Of a stretch of 64,000 nt of DNA, positions 33,401-41,975 are shown piece after piece. Every line of letters begins with the position of its first letter. Positions within the stretch are counted from its first letter, which is position 1. The position numbers and the translations under genes were made by a program. Below the pieces are notes generated by a model. That model was not told the origin of the DNA. It was given only the letters and a program-made list of their open reading frames with translations, and did no database searches. Source of the stretch: Vicinamibacteria bacterium (GTDB lineage: Bacteria; Acidobacteriota; Vicinamibacteria; Vicinamibacterales; UBA2999); assembly GCA_025938035.1 (NCBI GenBank), contig JAICQE010000001.1, forward strand, positions 15,975 through 79,974, written 5' to 3'.

Positions 33401-34810
33401 ATGACCACTCGCACTGAATGCGACCCGCTCGGTCAGCGGGCGGTTCCGGCTGACGCCTATTACGGGATTCAGACGGCGCGCGCGCTCGAGAATTTCCCGA
33501 TCAGCGGACTCCGGGCTCCCGGACTCCTCGTCGACGCCACGATTCTCATCAAGAAGGCAGCCGCGTACGCCAACGTCACCCTCGGCCGCCTGGATTCGAG
33601 GATCGGCAGCGCCATCGCCCAGGCAGCGGACGAGATTCTCGGCGGCGCGCTGCGCGATCAGTTTGTCGTCGACGTGTACCAGGCCGGCGCCGGCACGTCG
33701 CACAACATGAACGTGAACGAGGTGCTCGCCAATCGCGCGGCCGAACTCCTGGGAGGCGTTCGCGGCGAATACGTTCTCGTCCACCCCAACGACCACGTCA
33801 ACATGTCGCAGTCGACAAACGACGTGTTCCCGACGGCAACGCGCCTCGCGCTTCTCTTTGCGCACCGTGATCTGACGGTCACGGCGCGGGCACTGGCGAC
33901 CGCATTCGCGATCAAATCCAGAGAGTTCAGCTCCGTTCTGAAGACCGGCCGCACGCACCTGCAGGACGCCGTGCCGATGACGCTGGGCCAGGAGTTCAGC
34001 GGCTACGGCGGGTGCATCGAACACGCGGCCGATGCGCTCGATCGGACTTCGGCGCAGCTGCAGGAACTGAACCTCGGCGCCACGGCCGTCGGCACGGGCC
34101 TCAACGCCGGCGACGACTACACGACGCTCGCCGTCGGCCATTTGAGCAGGCTCACCGCGTTGACGCTCCGGCCGGCGGCGAATCGTTTCCGGGTGACGCA
34201 AAGCATGGGAGACGTGCTCGCGTACTCGGGAGCCATGCGCCGGCTGGCCGTGGAACTCGGGAAGATCGCCAGCGATCTTCGCCTGCTGAGCATGGGGCCA
34301 CGCGCGGGCCTCGCCGAAATCAAACTCCCGGCGGTGCAGCCGGGATCGTCGATCATGCCGGGAAAGGTGAATCCGTCGATCCCCGAGATGGTCAACCAGG
34401 TCTGCTTCCAGGTGATCGGATGCGACGCGGCCGTCTGCGCGGCGGCAGAAGCCGGACAGCTCGAATTGAACGTCATGATGCCGGTCATGGCGTGGAACGC
34501 GCTGCACTCGTCTGCGATCCTGCGCAATGCGATGACCGTGCTGCGATCGCGATGCGTGGACGGCATCGAGGCGGATGCGGAGCGCTGCCACGAACTGCTC
34601 GACCGCAGCACCGCCGTCGCCACGGCACTCAGCCCGTATCTTGGCTACGCAAAAACCGCGGAGCTCGCCAAGGCGTCGGTGCAATCCGGGCGATCGATCC
34701 GTGAGCTGGTGCTCGAACAGGGCTTGATGGATCCACGACAGCTCGATCGCGTGCTGTCCGCTGAAGGCATGACGCAGCCGGGCATCGTCGGCGAAGGGTC
34801 GAAGCCATGA
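33401..34810 (+). CDS. aspA: aspartate ammonia-lyase (aspartase)
   Basis: A 469-aa member of the aspartase/fumarase C superfamily. The signature GSSIMPGKVNPSIPEMV is close to the canonical one. The substrate-binding segments SQSTNDVFPTATRLA and GRTHLQDAVPMTLGQEF are present, as is AGAGTSHNMNVNEVLANRA. It starts with TRTECDPLGQRAVPADAYYGIQTARA, typical of aspartase. It would convert aspartate to fumarate and ammonia, feeding the fumarase encoded next door. Fumarase C is the main alternative, but the YYGIQTARA start favours aspartase. It overlaps the methyltransferase gene by four bases. Confidence 0.88.
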   Translation: MTTRTECDPLGQRAVPADAYYGIQTARALENFPISGLRAPGLLVDATILIKKAAAYANVTLGRLDSRIGSAIAQAADEILGGALRDQFVVDVYQAGAGTSHNMNVNEVLANRAAELLGGVRGEYVLVHPNDHVNMSQSTNDVFPTATRLALLFAHRDLTVTARALATAFAIKSREFSSVLKTGRTHLQDAVPMTLGQEFSGYGGCIEHAADALDRTSAQLQELNLGATAVGTGLNAGDDYTTLAVGHLSRLTALTLRPAANRFRVTQSMGDVLAYSGAMRRLAVELGKIASDLRLLSMGPRAGLAEIKLPAVQPGSSIMPGKVNPSIPEMVNQVCFQVIGCDAAVCAAAEAGQLELNVMMPVMAWNALHSSAILRNAMTVLRSRCVDGIEADAERCHELLDRSTAVATALSPYLGYAKTAELAKASVQSGRSIRELVLEQGLMDPRQLDRVLSAEGMTQPGIVGEGSKP

Positions 34811-35460
34811 CCGCGAGAACCCTCGCCGTCATCGCCGCCCTAGTGTGTTCGGTCCGCGTGTCCGCCCAGCAGGCAACGCCGCCCCGCCTCTTCCCGCCGA
34901 CCGATCTCAGCCTGCTGGAAACACCTGATCGTGCCGCCTGGCAGAAACCTGAACTGGTGATGGACGCGCTGCGGATCGCCGAGAGGGCGACGGTCGCTGA
35001 TGTCGGAGCGGGGTCGGGCTTCTTCACGGTGCGGCTGGCGCGACGTGTCGGCCCGAACGGCGTGGTCTACGCTGAGGACATTCAGCAGCCGATGCTGGAG
35101 TCGATCAAGAGGCGGGTCAGTCGTGAAGGATTGAACAACGTGGTGACGCGGCTCGGCACTGCCACGAACACCAACCTTCCCAAGGGCGCCCTCGATGCCG
35201 TGCTGGTTGTCGACGTCTACAACCAGGACGTCGGAGACGAGGCCAGCCGCATTCGGCTGTTGCGGCATCTTGCCGATACCATCAAGCCGCAGGGACGCAT
35301 CGGCATCGTGAATTACAAACCAGGCGAAGGCGGACCCGGGCCCGAACCGAAGGTCAGGCTGGATCGGGCGGTGGTTGAAGCGGAGGTCCGGGCCGCGGGG
35401 TTGCGCGTGCTCGACCGCGTCACGCTGCCTTTCCAGTACCTGCTGGTGGTTGGCAAGTAG
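34807..35460 (+). CDS. SAM-dependent methyltransferase with signal peptide
   Basis: A 217-aa class I methyltransferase (motif I VADVGAGSGFFTVRLA, motif II region DAVLVVDVYNQ). The N-terminus MTARTLAVIAALVCSVRVSAQ is a good Sec-type signal peptide. A periplasmic methyltransferase would lack its usual supply of SAM, so the substrate and location are puzzling. An internal start is unlikely because the peptide begins immediately at the ATGA overlap with aspA. It could be retained in the cytoplasm or inner membrane. Substrate unknown. Confidence 0.8.
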   Translation: MTARTLAVIAALVCSVRVSAQQATPPRLFPPTDLSLLETPDRAAWQKPELVMDALRIAERATVADVGAGSGFFTVRLARRVGPNGVVYAEDIQQPMLESIKRRVSREGLNNVVTRLGTATNTNLPKGALDAVLVVDVYNQDVGDEASRIRLLRHLADTIKPQGRIGIVNYKPGEGGPGPEPKVRLDRAVVEAEVRAAGLRVLDRVTLPFQYLLVVGK

Positions 35461-35477
35461 AGCGATACAATCGCCTC

Positions 35478-36101
35478 ATGAACGCAGCTTACCCGGCCAC
35501 TCTGGTGAACGCCGTCGCCACTCGCGCTGACCGCGCGGAGGCGAATGGCATCCGCATGGCGTCCGTGGTGTTCATCACCGTGCTCACCGCCGCTGCGGCG
35601 CAGATCAGTTTCCCGCTGCCGTTCACGCAGGTGCCGTTCACGTTCCAGCCGATGGTCGTGCTGGTCGGCGGTCTCGTGCTCGGCTCGCGGCTCGGGTTTG
35701 CCAGCCAAGTGCTGTATCTCATGGCCGGCATCGCCGGACTGCCGGTCTTCGCCGCTTCCGTGACCCTGCCCCCTGGAGCTCTCCGCCTGCTTGGACCGAC
35801 CGGCGGCTATCTCATGGCCTACCCGCTGGCGGCATTCGCTGTTGGCTACCTTGCCGAGCGTGGCTGGGCCCGGCGCTACGTCGCGTCGGTGGCCGCCATG
35901 CTCGTGGGACTCTGCATCATTTACGTGGCGGGAACGATCTGGCTTTCGTATTTCGCGCGGCTGGTTTCAGGCAGCGCGGCCGTCGGACTGACCGCCGCCC
36001 TCGCGTCAGGGGTATATCCGTTCGTTCTCGCCGATCTGGCCAAGCTCGCGGCCGCCGCCGGCATCACGCCCGGACTCTGGCGACTGATCGGTACGCGGTA
36101 A
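35478..36101 (+). CDS. bioY: BioY-type biotin transporter substrate-binding component
   Basis: A 207-aa integral membrane protein with about six helices and the BioY landmarks FPLPFTQVPFTFQPMVVLVGGLVLG and GPTGGYLMAYPLAAFAVGYLAERGW. It is the S component of an energy-coupling-factor transporter. No ecfA or ecfT genes are nearby, so it would use shared modules or act alone. It is the first gene of a run with thiD, moaE and moaD. Confidence 0.93.
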   Translation: MNAAYPATLVNAVATRADRAEANGIRMASVVFITVLTAAAAQISFPLPFTQVPFTFQPMVVLVGGLVLGSRLGFASQVLYLMAGIAGLPVFAASVTLPPGALRLLGPTGGYLMAYPLAAFAVGYLAERGWARRYVASVAAMLVGLCIIYVAGTIWLSYFARLVSGSAAVGLTAALASGVYPFVLADLAKLAAAAGITPGLWRLIGTR

Positions 36102-36105
36102 CCCC

Positions 36106-36888
36106 ATGCGCACGGCGCTGACAATCGCGGGCAGCGATTCAGGCGCCGGCGCGGGGATCCAGGCAGACCTCAAGACGTTCGCCGCCCACGGCGTCTACGG
36201 CACCACCGCCATCACCGCAGTAACCGCGCAGAACACCCGCGGCGTCGTGTCGTTTACCGAAGTGACGCCGGAACTCATCCGCCAGCAGATCGAGGCGGTA
36301 ATGGTCGATCTCGGCACGGATGCCGCAAAGACGGGAATGCTGGCATCGGCGGGCGCAGTCGAAGCGGTGGCCAGGGCGATCGCGGACTTCGACGTTCCGT
36401 TCGTCGTCGTCGATCCCGTCATGCTTGCGAAGAGCGGAGACCGCCTGGCCGCAAACGACGCGGTCGAAGCGATGAAAACGTCGCTCCTCCCGAAAGCGTT
36501 CGTCGTCACGCCAAACATCCCGGAAGCCGAGGCGCTGGCGGGCATCGCCATCGCGGCGGACGAGGACCGGCGCGAGGCGGCGAGGCGAATCCGGGCGCTC
36601 GGGCCGTCGCTCGTCGTCATCAAAGGCGGGCATCTCTCCAGCGACGACATCGTCGATTTGCTGTACGACGGTCGCGAGTTCATGGAATTCCGTCATCCCC
36701 GGGTCGCGAGCCGTCACACGCACGGGACGGGCTGCACCTTTGCCGCCGCCGTTGCCGCCCATCTCGCCTGCGGGCGTTCGGTCCGTGAGGCGATTCCGCT
36801 GATTCAGGAGTACATCGCCGGCGCGATCCGCAGCGCGCCCGAAATTGGCGAGGGCAGCGGGCCAATGAATCACTTCTGGAAGCGCTAA
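36106..36888 (+). CDS. thiD: hydroxymethylpyrimidine/phosphomethylpyrimidine kinase
   Basis: A 260-aa ribokinase-fold enzyme for thiamine pyrimidine phosphorylation. Landmarks: LTIAGSDSGAGAGIQADLKTF, TAVTAQNTRGV, VVDPVMLAKSGD, TPNIPEAEALAG, VVIKGGHL, and the anion-hole motif HTHGTGCTFAAAVAAHLA. Length is standard. It begins 4 bases after bioY. Confidence 0.95.
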   Translation: MRTALTIAGSDSGAGAGIQADLKTFAAHGVYGTTAITAVTAQNTRGVVSFTEVTPELIRQQIEAVMVDLGTDAAKTGMLASAGAVEAVARAIADFDVPFVVVDPVMLAKSGDRLAANDAVEAMKTSLLPKAFVVTPNIPEAEALAGIAIAADEDRREAARRIRALGPSLVVIKGGHLSSDDIVDLLYDGREFMEFRHPRVASRHTHGTGCTFAAAVAAHLACGRSVREAIPLIQEYIAGAIRSAPEIGEGSGPMNHFWKR

Positions 36889-36897
36889 ACTGGCGGT

Positions 36898-37374
36898 ATG
36901 GCGTCGGTTGCGGTCACCTCCGCGCCCCTCGACCTGCGGGCCCTGATCGACGAAGTCGGCGGGTCGAGCACGGCCGATGGGGCGGTGGCATCGTTCATCG
37001 GGTTGGTACGCGAGCAGAATCAGGGACGACGAGTGTCGTTCCTCGAGTACGAGGCGTACGAGCCGCTGGCGATCCGCGCGCTGCAGTTGATTACGGAAGA
37101 GGCCCGGGCCAGCTGGGCCGACACCCGGATTGGCGTGCACCACAGGATTGGGCGGCTCGAGCTCGGCGAAGCCAGCATCATCATCGTCGCCGCCTCACCG
37201 CACCGGGCGCACGCCTTCGCCGCGTGCCGGTACACGATCGAACGGGTGAAGCAGATCGTTCCGATCTGGAAGCACGAACATTTCGAGGGCGGCGACGTCT
37301 GGCTCGAAGGCGCCACCGCCGATCCCGACGATGAGGCGGCGCGCGAGGCGGCGCGCCGGATCGCATGCGTGTAA
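36898..37374 (+). CDS. moaE: molybdopterin synthase catalytic subunit MoaE
   Basis: A 158-aa protein with the MoaE landmarks GAVASFIGLVRE, YEAYEPLAI, HRIGRLELGEASIIIVAAS, HRAHAFAACRYTIERVKQIVPIWKHE, which contains the catalytic Lys. It transfers sulfur from MoaD to precursor Z to build molybdopterin. It overlaps moaD by 10 bases. The N-terminus is 10-12 residues longer than usual, so a later start is possible. Confidence 0.94.
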   Translation: MASVAVTSAPLDLRALIDEVGGSSTADGAVASFIGLVREQNQGRRVSFLEYEAYEPLAIRALQLITEEARASWADTRIGVHHRIGRLELGEASIIIVAASPHRAHAFAACRYTIERVKQIVPIWKHEHFEGGDVWLEGATADPDDEAAREAARRIACV

Positions 37375-37610
37375 CAGTACGGCTCTTCGCACGCCTGCGC
37401 GACCTGGCGGGATCCGGCGAGCTTGTACGTGAGGTCGAAACGCCGGCAACCGTCGAAACGGTCTGGCGATCGCTTGTCGACGAAATGCCGGATCTCCGTG
37501 ACTACGAACGGACGATGTCAGTCGCCGTAAACGCCGATTACGCGAAGATGTCGGCAAAGGTGGCCGACGGTGACGAGGTTGCGTTCCTGCCGCCTGTGTC
37601 CGGGGGATAA
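37365..37610 (+). CDS. moaD: molybdopterin synthase sulfur carrier subunit MoaD
   Basis: An 81-aa ubiquitin-like protein, starting [14 protein letters not shown] and ending FLPPVSGG with the required Gly-Gly, which is thiocarboxylated. It overlaps moaE by 10 bases, the usual pairing for a 1:1 complex. Other steps of molybdopterin synthesis are not encoded here. Confidence 0.94.
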   Translation: MRVTVRLFARLRDLAGSGELVREVETPATVETVWRSLVDEMPDLRDYERTMSVAVNADYAKMSAKVADGDEVAFLPPVSGG

Positions 37611-37621
37611 TCAGCAGGAGC

Positions 37622-38698
37622 ATGTTCGACAAGCTGTCCACGGTCGAATCGCGCTACGACGAGCTGATGCACCGCCTCGGCACAGGCGAGGTGCAGTCGG
37701 ATCCGGTCGAGTTCCGGAAAGCCGCGAAGGCGCTGTCCGACATGGAGCCGCTCGTTCAGAAATACCGCGAATACAAAGCGGTTGATCAGGACATCGCGGG
37801 TTCCGAAGAGCTCGTGCGCGGGTCCGATCCGGAGATGCGGGAGCTTGCCGAAGAGGAGCTCAAGACGCTGTACGTCAAACGCGACGCGCTCCTCGAGGAA
37901 ATCAAGATCCTGCTGATTCCGAAGGATCCCAACGACGAGAAGAACGTCCTGCTCGAAATCCGCGCCGGCACGGGCGGCGAGGAAGCGGCGCTCTTCGCCG
38001 GCGAGCTGTACCGCATGTATCACCGCTACGCCGAGCGTCAGGGATGGAAGCTCGAGGTGATGTCTCTCAGCGAGAGCGACACGGGTGGACTGAAAGAAGC
38101 GATTGCTTCGATTGAGGGCCGCGGCGTTTACAGCCGGCTGAAGTACGAGAGCGGCGTCCACCGCGTGCAGCGCGTGCCGGCGACCGAAGCCTCCGGGCGA
38201 ATCCACACGTCGACGGCCACCGTGGCCGTGCTGCCGGAAGCCGAGGACGTCGACATCCAGATCAACGAAAAGGACCTGCGCATCGACACGTTCTGCTCCA
38301 GCGGTCCGGGCGGTCAGAGCGTGAACACGACGTACTCCGCCGTCCGGCTCACGCATATTCCAACGGGGCTGGTCGTTTCGCAGCAGGACGAAAAGTCGCA
38401 GATCAAGAACCGCGCGAAGGCGATGAAGGTACTCCGCGCGCGCCTGTACGAAATGGAGATGCAGAAGCAGCAGGACGCGATCGCGAAGGAGCGCCGCGGG
38501 CAGGTCGGTACCGGAGAACGATCGGAAAAGATCCGGACCTATAACTTCCCGCAGAGCCGCATCACCGACCATCGAATCAACTTCACCACCCACCAGCTGC
38601 ACGACGTGCTTGCCGGCGAGCTGGGCGAGTTGATCGATCAGGTCACCTCCTACTACAACGCCGAAAAGCTGAAACAGGTCACGACGTCGGTATCCTGA
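37622..38698 (+). CDS. prfA: peptide chain release factor 1
   Basis: A 358-aa RF1. It contains the GGQ motif in [17 protein letters not shown], which is methylated by PrmC and triggers peptidyl-tRNA hydrolysis, and the PAT codon-recognition motif in [14 protein letters not shown] (RF1-type, reads UAA/UAG). The C-terminal segment [14 protein letters not shown] is standard. It starts 11 bases after moaD and is followed by prmC 7 bases later. Confidence 0.97.
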   Translation: MFDKLSTVESRYDELMHRLGTGEVQSDPVEFRKAAKALSDMEPLVQKYREYKAVDQDIAGSEELVRGSDPEMRELAEEELKTLYVKRDALLEEIKILLIPKDPNDEKNVLLEIRAGTGGEEAALFAGELYRMYHRYAERQGWKLEVMSLSESDTGGLKEAIASIEGRGVYSRLKYESGVHRVQRVPATEASGRIHTSTATVAVLPEAEDVDIQINEKDLRIDTFCSSGPGGQSVNTTYSAVRLTHIPTGLVVSQQDEKSQIKNRAKAMKVLRARLYEMEMQKQQDAIAKERRGQVGTGERSEKIRTYNFPQSRITDHRINFTTHQLHDVLAGELGELIDQVTSYYNAEKLKQVTTSVS

Positions 38699-38705
38699 CG
38701 ACACC

Positions 38706-39557
38706 GTGAGGCTGCACGAACGGCTTGCCGCGGCGCGTGAGCAACTGGTGCGCGCGGGGATTCAGCCGTCGGAGGCGGCCATCGACGTCGAGCTCTACGC
38801 CCGAACCATTCTGCAGTGGGACCGCGCGCGCCTGCTGCTCCATCTCCAGTCCGCCGTCCCGGACACGCTCGAACCGCAATTCTCGGACTGGCTCGCGCGC
38901 CGCGAGCGCTTCGAACCGTCGGCGTACATCGTTGGCGAACGCGAATTCTGGGGGCTCGATTTTTTCGTGACGCCCGCGGTGCTCGTCCCACGGCCGGAAA
39001 CGGAGCTCGTCGTCGAGGAAGCGGTCGCGATCGCCCGCGCCGATGGTCAGTCACGGCGCATCGCGGATATCGGCACCGGAAGCGGCTGTATCGCGGTCTC
39101 CGTCGCGCACGACGTTCCGCGCTGCACCGTGATTGCCACCGACGTCTCGAGCGGGGCGCTGGAGGTCGCACGGCGGAACTCGGAACGCCATGCGGTTGAC
39201 GGCCGCATTCACTTCGTCTGCACGCCGTACCTCGATGGCGTCCACGGTACGTTCGATGTGATCACCGCGAACCCGCCCTACGTGCGGACAATCGACAAAC
39301 GGGGACTCTCACCCGACGTGCTGCAGGAGCCCCACGTCGCGCTCTTCGGCGGCGCTTCGGGTCTCGAGCACATCGACGCGGTGCTGACAACCGCGTCACA
39401 GGCGCTCCGTCCAGGCGGCTGGCTCGTCATGGAATTCGGTTTCGGGCAGGAAGACGAGGTGCGCGAGCTGGCATCCAGACAGCCGAACCTGTTCGTGGAC
39501 CGGACGCGAGCGGATCTGCAGGGCCTGGCGCGTACCGCTATCATTCAACGCCGATGA
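38706..39557 (+). CDS. prmC: peptide chain release factor N5-glutamine methyltransferase
   Basis: A 283-aa methyltransferase that modifies the Gln of GGQ in release factors. It has the helical N-terminal domain, RPETELVVEEA, motif I DIGTGSGCIAVSVA, and the substrate-Gln binding motif NPPYVR. It begins with GTG 7 bases after prfA, the usual prfA-prmC arrangement, and overlaps the HIT gene by four bases. Confidence 0.95.
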   Translation: MRLHERLAAAREQLVRAGIQPSEAAIDVELYARTILQWDRARLLLHLQSAVPDTLEPQFSDWLARRERFEPSAYIVGEREFWGLDFFVTPAVLVPRPETELVVEEAVAIARADGQSRRIADIGTGSGCIAVSVAHDVPRCTVIATDVSSGALEVARRNSERHAVDGRIHFVCTPYLDGVHGTFDVITANPPYVRTIDKRGLSPDVLQEPHVALFGGASGLEHIDAVLTTASQALRPGGWLVMEFGFGQEDEVRELASRQPNLFVDRTRADLQGLARTAIIQRR

Positions 39558-39898
39558 GCGACTGCCTCTTCTGCAAAATCATCGCGGGCGAAATTCCCGG
39601 CCACCTGGTCCATGCCGATCGCGACCTCGTCGCCTTCAAGGACATCAATCCGCAGGCGCCCCTTCACGTGCTGATCGTGCCGCGGCGGCACATCGCCACG
39701 CTGAACGACCTGACGCCGGGCGACGATGGGCTGATCGGTCTGATGTTCCGGCGAGCGGCGGCGCTCGCGAAACAGAACGGCTACGCGGAGCGCGGCTACC
39801 GGACCGTCCTGAACTGCAACCGGGACGCGGGCCAGACCGTGTTTCACATCCATCTTCATTTGCTGGCCGGACGCGGACTTGGCTGGCCGCCTGGTTGA
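39554..39898 (+). CDS. HIT family protein (HINT-like hydrolase)
   Basis: A 114-aa histidine-triad protein with CLFCKIIAGEIPGHLVH, FKDINPQAPLHVLIVPRRH, and the triad QTVFHIHLHLLAG (HxHxH). HINT-type enzymes hydrolyse nucleoside phosphoramidates or purine nucleotide conjugates. It overlaps prmC by four bases (ATGA), so it ends this operon; the HAD gene on the other strand follows after 38 bp. Confidence 0.95.
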   Translation: MSDCLFCKIIAGEIPGHLVHADRDLVAFKDINPQAPLHVLIVPRRHIATLNDLTPGDDGLIGLMFRRAAALAKQNGYAERGYRTVLNCNRDAGQTVFHIHLHLLAGRGLGWPPG

Positions 39899-39936
39899 GA
39901 CCGGATCCCGGTTGCGCCTCACGATCGGAAGACGCG

Positions 39937-40647
39937 CTAGAAGATCAAAGAAGGTAGTTCGGCCATTGTGCGAATGACCGGCACGCCTGCGACGGTCTCG
40001 GGCAGACCCTCGCCTCGATGGACGAGCACCCCGCGCATCCCGACGCTGAGAGCTCCTTCGATGTCGTGCGGCAGGCTGTCGCCCACCATCACCGACTCTT
40101 CAGGCCGGACTCCCGCAAGCTGTAACGCCGCCTGGAAGATGCTCGGATGCGGCTTCAGATACCCATGCTCGGCTGAAGAGACCGCCGCGCTGATTAATCC
40201 CTCCAGCTCGAAATGCTGCTCGAAGGACGCCAGCGACCGGTGTGAATTCGAGATCAGTCCGATCTTGATGTCGCGCCTCGCCAGCTCACGCAGCACCGGG
40301 GCGACGTCGTCGTAGAGATGAAAGTGATGACAGGCCGCCCACTCGTCATATATCTCGCGGGCACACGCGTCCAGCGCCGGCCCGGCCCCTCCCATCTCCT
40401 CGATAATGCGCCGTGTATAGCGCACGAAGATTTCGCCGTCGTAGACGTGCTCCTGCTGCGCGTCGAGGATGACCGAGGCGGCACGGACGGCATGACCGAA
40501 GCGCGCGGGCTCCACGGCGATGCCGTGGCTGGCGCAGAACCGCTGGTACCCCTCGCCCTGGAACGTCGGACCCGGGTAAATGAGCGTGAAATCGACGTCG
40601 AAGAAAACCGCGGCTGGAAGACCTGACGCTCGCGCGCGGGCCGTCAC
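39937..40647 (-). CDS. HAD-superfamily hydrolase
   Basis: A 236-aa phosphatase-like HAD protein. Motif I is VFFDVDFTLIYPG, in which the usual DxDGT reads DVDFT. Motif II is LISNSH, and motif III-IV region is KPHPSIFQAALQLAG with MVGDSLPHDIEGA. A four-helix cap lies between residues 30 and 100. It starts with GTG overlapping the upstream M16 stop by four bases (GTGA). Substrate unknown; a sugar or nucleotide phosphate is likely. Confidence 0.88.
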   Translation of the reverse strand: MTARARASGLPAAVFFDVDFTLIYPGPTFQGEGYQRFCASHGIAVEPARFGHAVRAASVILDAQQEHVYDGEIFVRYTRRIIEEMGGAGPALDACAREIYDEWAACHHFHLYDDVAPVLRELARRDIKIGLISNSHRSLASFEQHFELEGLISAAVSSAEHGYLKPHPSIFQAALQLAGVRPEESVMVGDSLPHDIEGALSVGMRGVLVHRGEGLPETVAGVPVIRTMAELPSLIF

Positions 40648-41975
40648 TGCAGCGCGCCGGAGTACGGGCCGGCGACGACGACCGTCGCGCGCGAGGGATC
40701 GAGCGTGGCGCGCGCCGCCTCGTGCACCTGGTCGCGGCTGACCTCGGCCAGCAGAGCCGGCAGCCGCACGTCGTAATCGAGACCGAGACCGAACAGTTCC
40801 GCGGTCTGAAGGAACGTCGCAATGCCGACGTTCGTCTCGAGGGTTCGCGGCATCGATCCAATCAGATACTGCTTCGATTCGGCCAGCTCCCTGTCGGCCG
40901 GACCATCGGCCGAAAACCTCGACAGTTCGAGATCGATTGAGGCGACGGCGCGTTCGACATTCGCCGGGCTGACGCCGGCCCGAATCACCAGTGGGCCGGC
41001 CGCGACGCTGGCGTCGAATGAGCTGAACGTGTAGTACGCCATCCCCTGACGCTCGCGGATGCTGTCCCCGAGGCGACCCCCAAGCGCGTACTGGCCGAGA
41101 ATGTTGTTCATGATCCAGTACGCGTAATAACGCGGATCGTCGCGGCGGATCGTCACGAACCCGTAGGCGACGTCGGCCTGGGCCTTGTTCATCATCGGTA
41201 GAACCGTCGTACGGCGCTCGCCGCGGGGCTCGACGTCCACGAAGCTCATCGCAGCCGGGGCCTCCGCCTGCCATTCCCCAAATACCGACGCAGTGGCCGC
41301 AACGGCCCGGTCGGCTTCAACGTCGCCGACAAGCGCCAGCGACAGCGACTGCGGCGCGAAGCGGGCGCGATGGAACCGCCGGAGATCGTCCATCGTGATC
41401 CGCTCGACCGTCTCCAGCGTTCCACGTATCGGCCGCCCGTACGCGTGCGCGTCTCCATACAACGCCCGCATCATCGTTTCCATGGCGACGGTGGCGGGGT
41501 TGTCCTGGTCCTGACGGAGCAGCGTGACGATCTCGCCGCGCCGCGTCTCGACTTCGCCCGCCGGAAAGGCCGGCCGGATCGCAATATCGCCCACAAGCGC
41601 CAGAATCCGCTCGAAGTCCTCCGCCAGGCACGTGCAGACCAGCCACATCGCGTGACGGTTCACGGCAACCGTGAGTGACACGCCGCGGCTGTCCAATTCC
41701 TCCGCGATTTGATCTCCCGTGCGCGATTCGGTCCCTCGATCGATTGTCTTCGAGACGAAATGTGCGAGCCCGGAGAGATCCTGCGGGTCGTACGCCGTTC
41801 CGCCATGGAACCCTGCATGAATGGTGACCGCCGGGGTCGTTCGTGTTTCCTTGGCGAGAACGGTCAGGCCGTTCGGCAGCACATGTCGCGTCGGCGACAG
41901 CCCGCGTCCCCGGCGTCCTGCGGGCGGCGCGCCGGCGAGCGCCGAACGGGTGTTCGGCTGGTGATCAATCGGCAT
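40644..41975 (-). CDS. M16 peptidase-like subunit, metal site lost (second pair)
   Basis: A 443-aa M16 protein with the N-terminal TRHVLPNGLTVLAKETRTTPA and central RPIRGTLETVERITMDDLRRFH. The zinc motif is changed to HFVSK in GLAHFVSKTIDRG, and so is expected inactive. The ATG at 41975 follows an overlap of 11 bases with the active M16 gene. Compared with the first pair it has a longer, proline- and arginine-rich N-terminus. Partner of the active M16 upstream. Confidence 0.88.
   Translation of the reverse strand: MPIDHQPNTRSALAGAPPAGRRGRGLSPTRHVLPNGLTVLAKETRTTPAVTIHAGFHGGTAYDPQDLSGLAHFVSKTIDRGTESRTGDQIAEELDSRGVSLTVAVNRHAMWLVCTCLAEDFERILALVGDIAIRPAFPAGEVETRRGEIVTLLRQDQDNPATVAMETMMRALYGDAHAYGRPIRGTLETVERITMDDLRRFHRARFAPQSLSLALVGDVEADRAVAATASVFGEWQAEAPAAMSFVDVEPRGERRTTVLPMMNKAQADVAYGFVTIRRDDPRYYAYWIMNNILGQYALGGRLGDSIRERQGMAYYTFSSFDASVAAGPLVIRAGVSPANVERAVASIDLELSRFSADGPADRELAESKQYLIGSMPRTLETNVGIATFLQTAELFGLGLDYDVRLPALLAEVSRDQVHEAARATLDPSRATVVVAGPYSGALQ

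Noticed and set aside
33374..34684. Upstream extension of the fumarase reading frame by over 400 codons
   Set aside because: The extension lies entirely antisense to aspartase and is compositionally a shadow; the fumarase start at 33373 fits the family.
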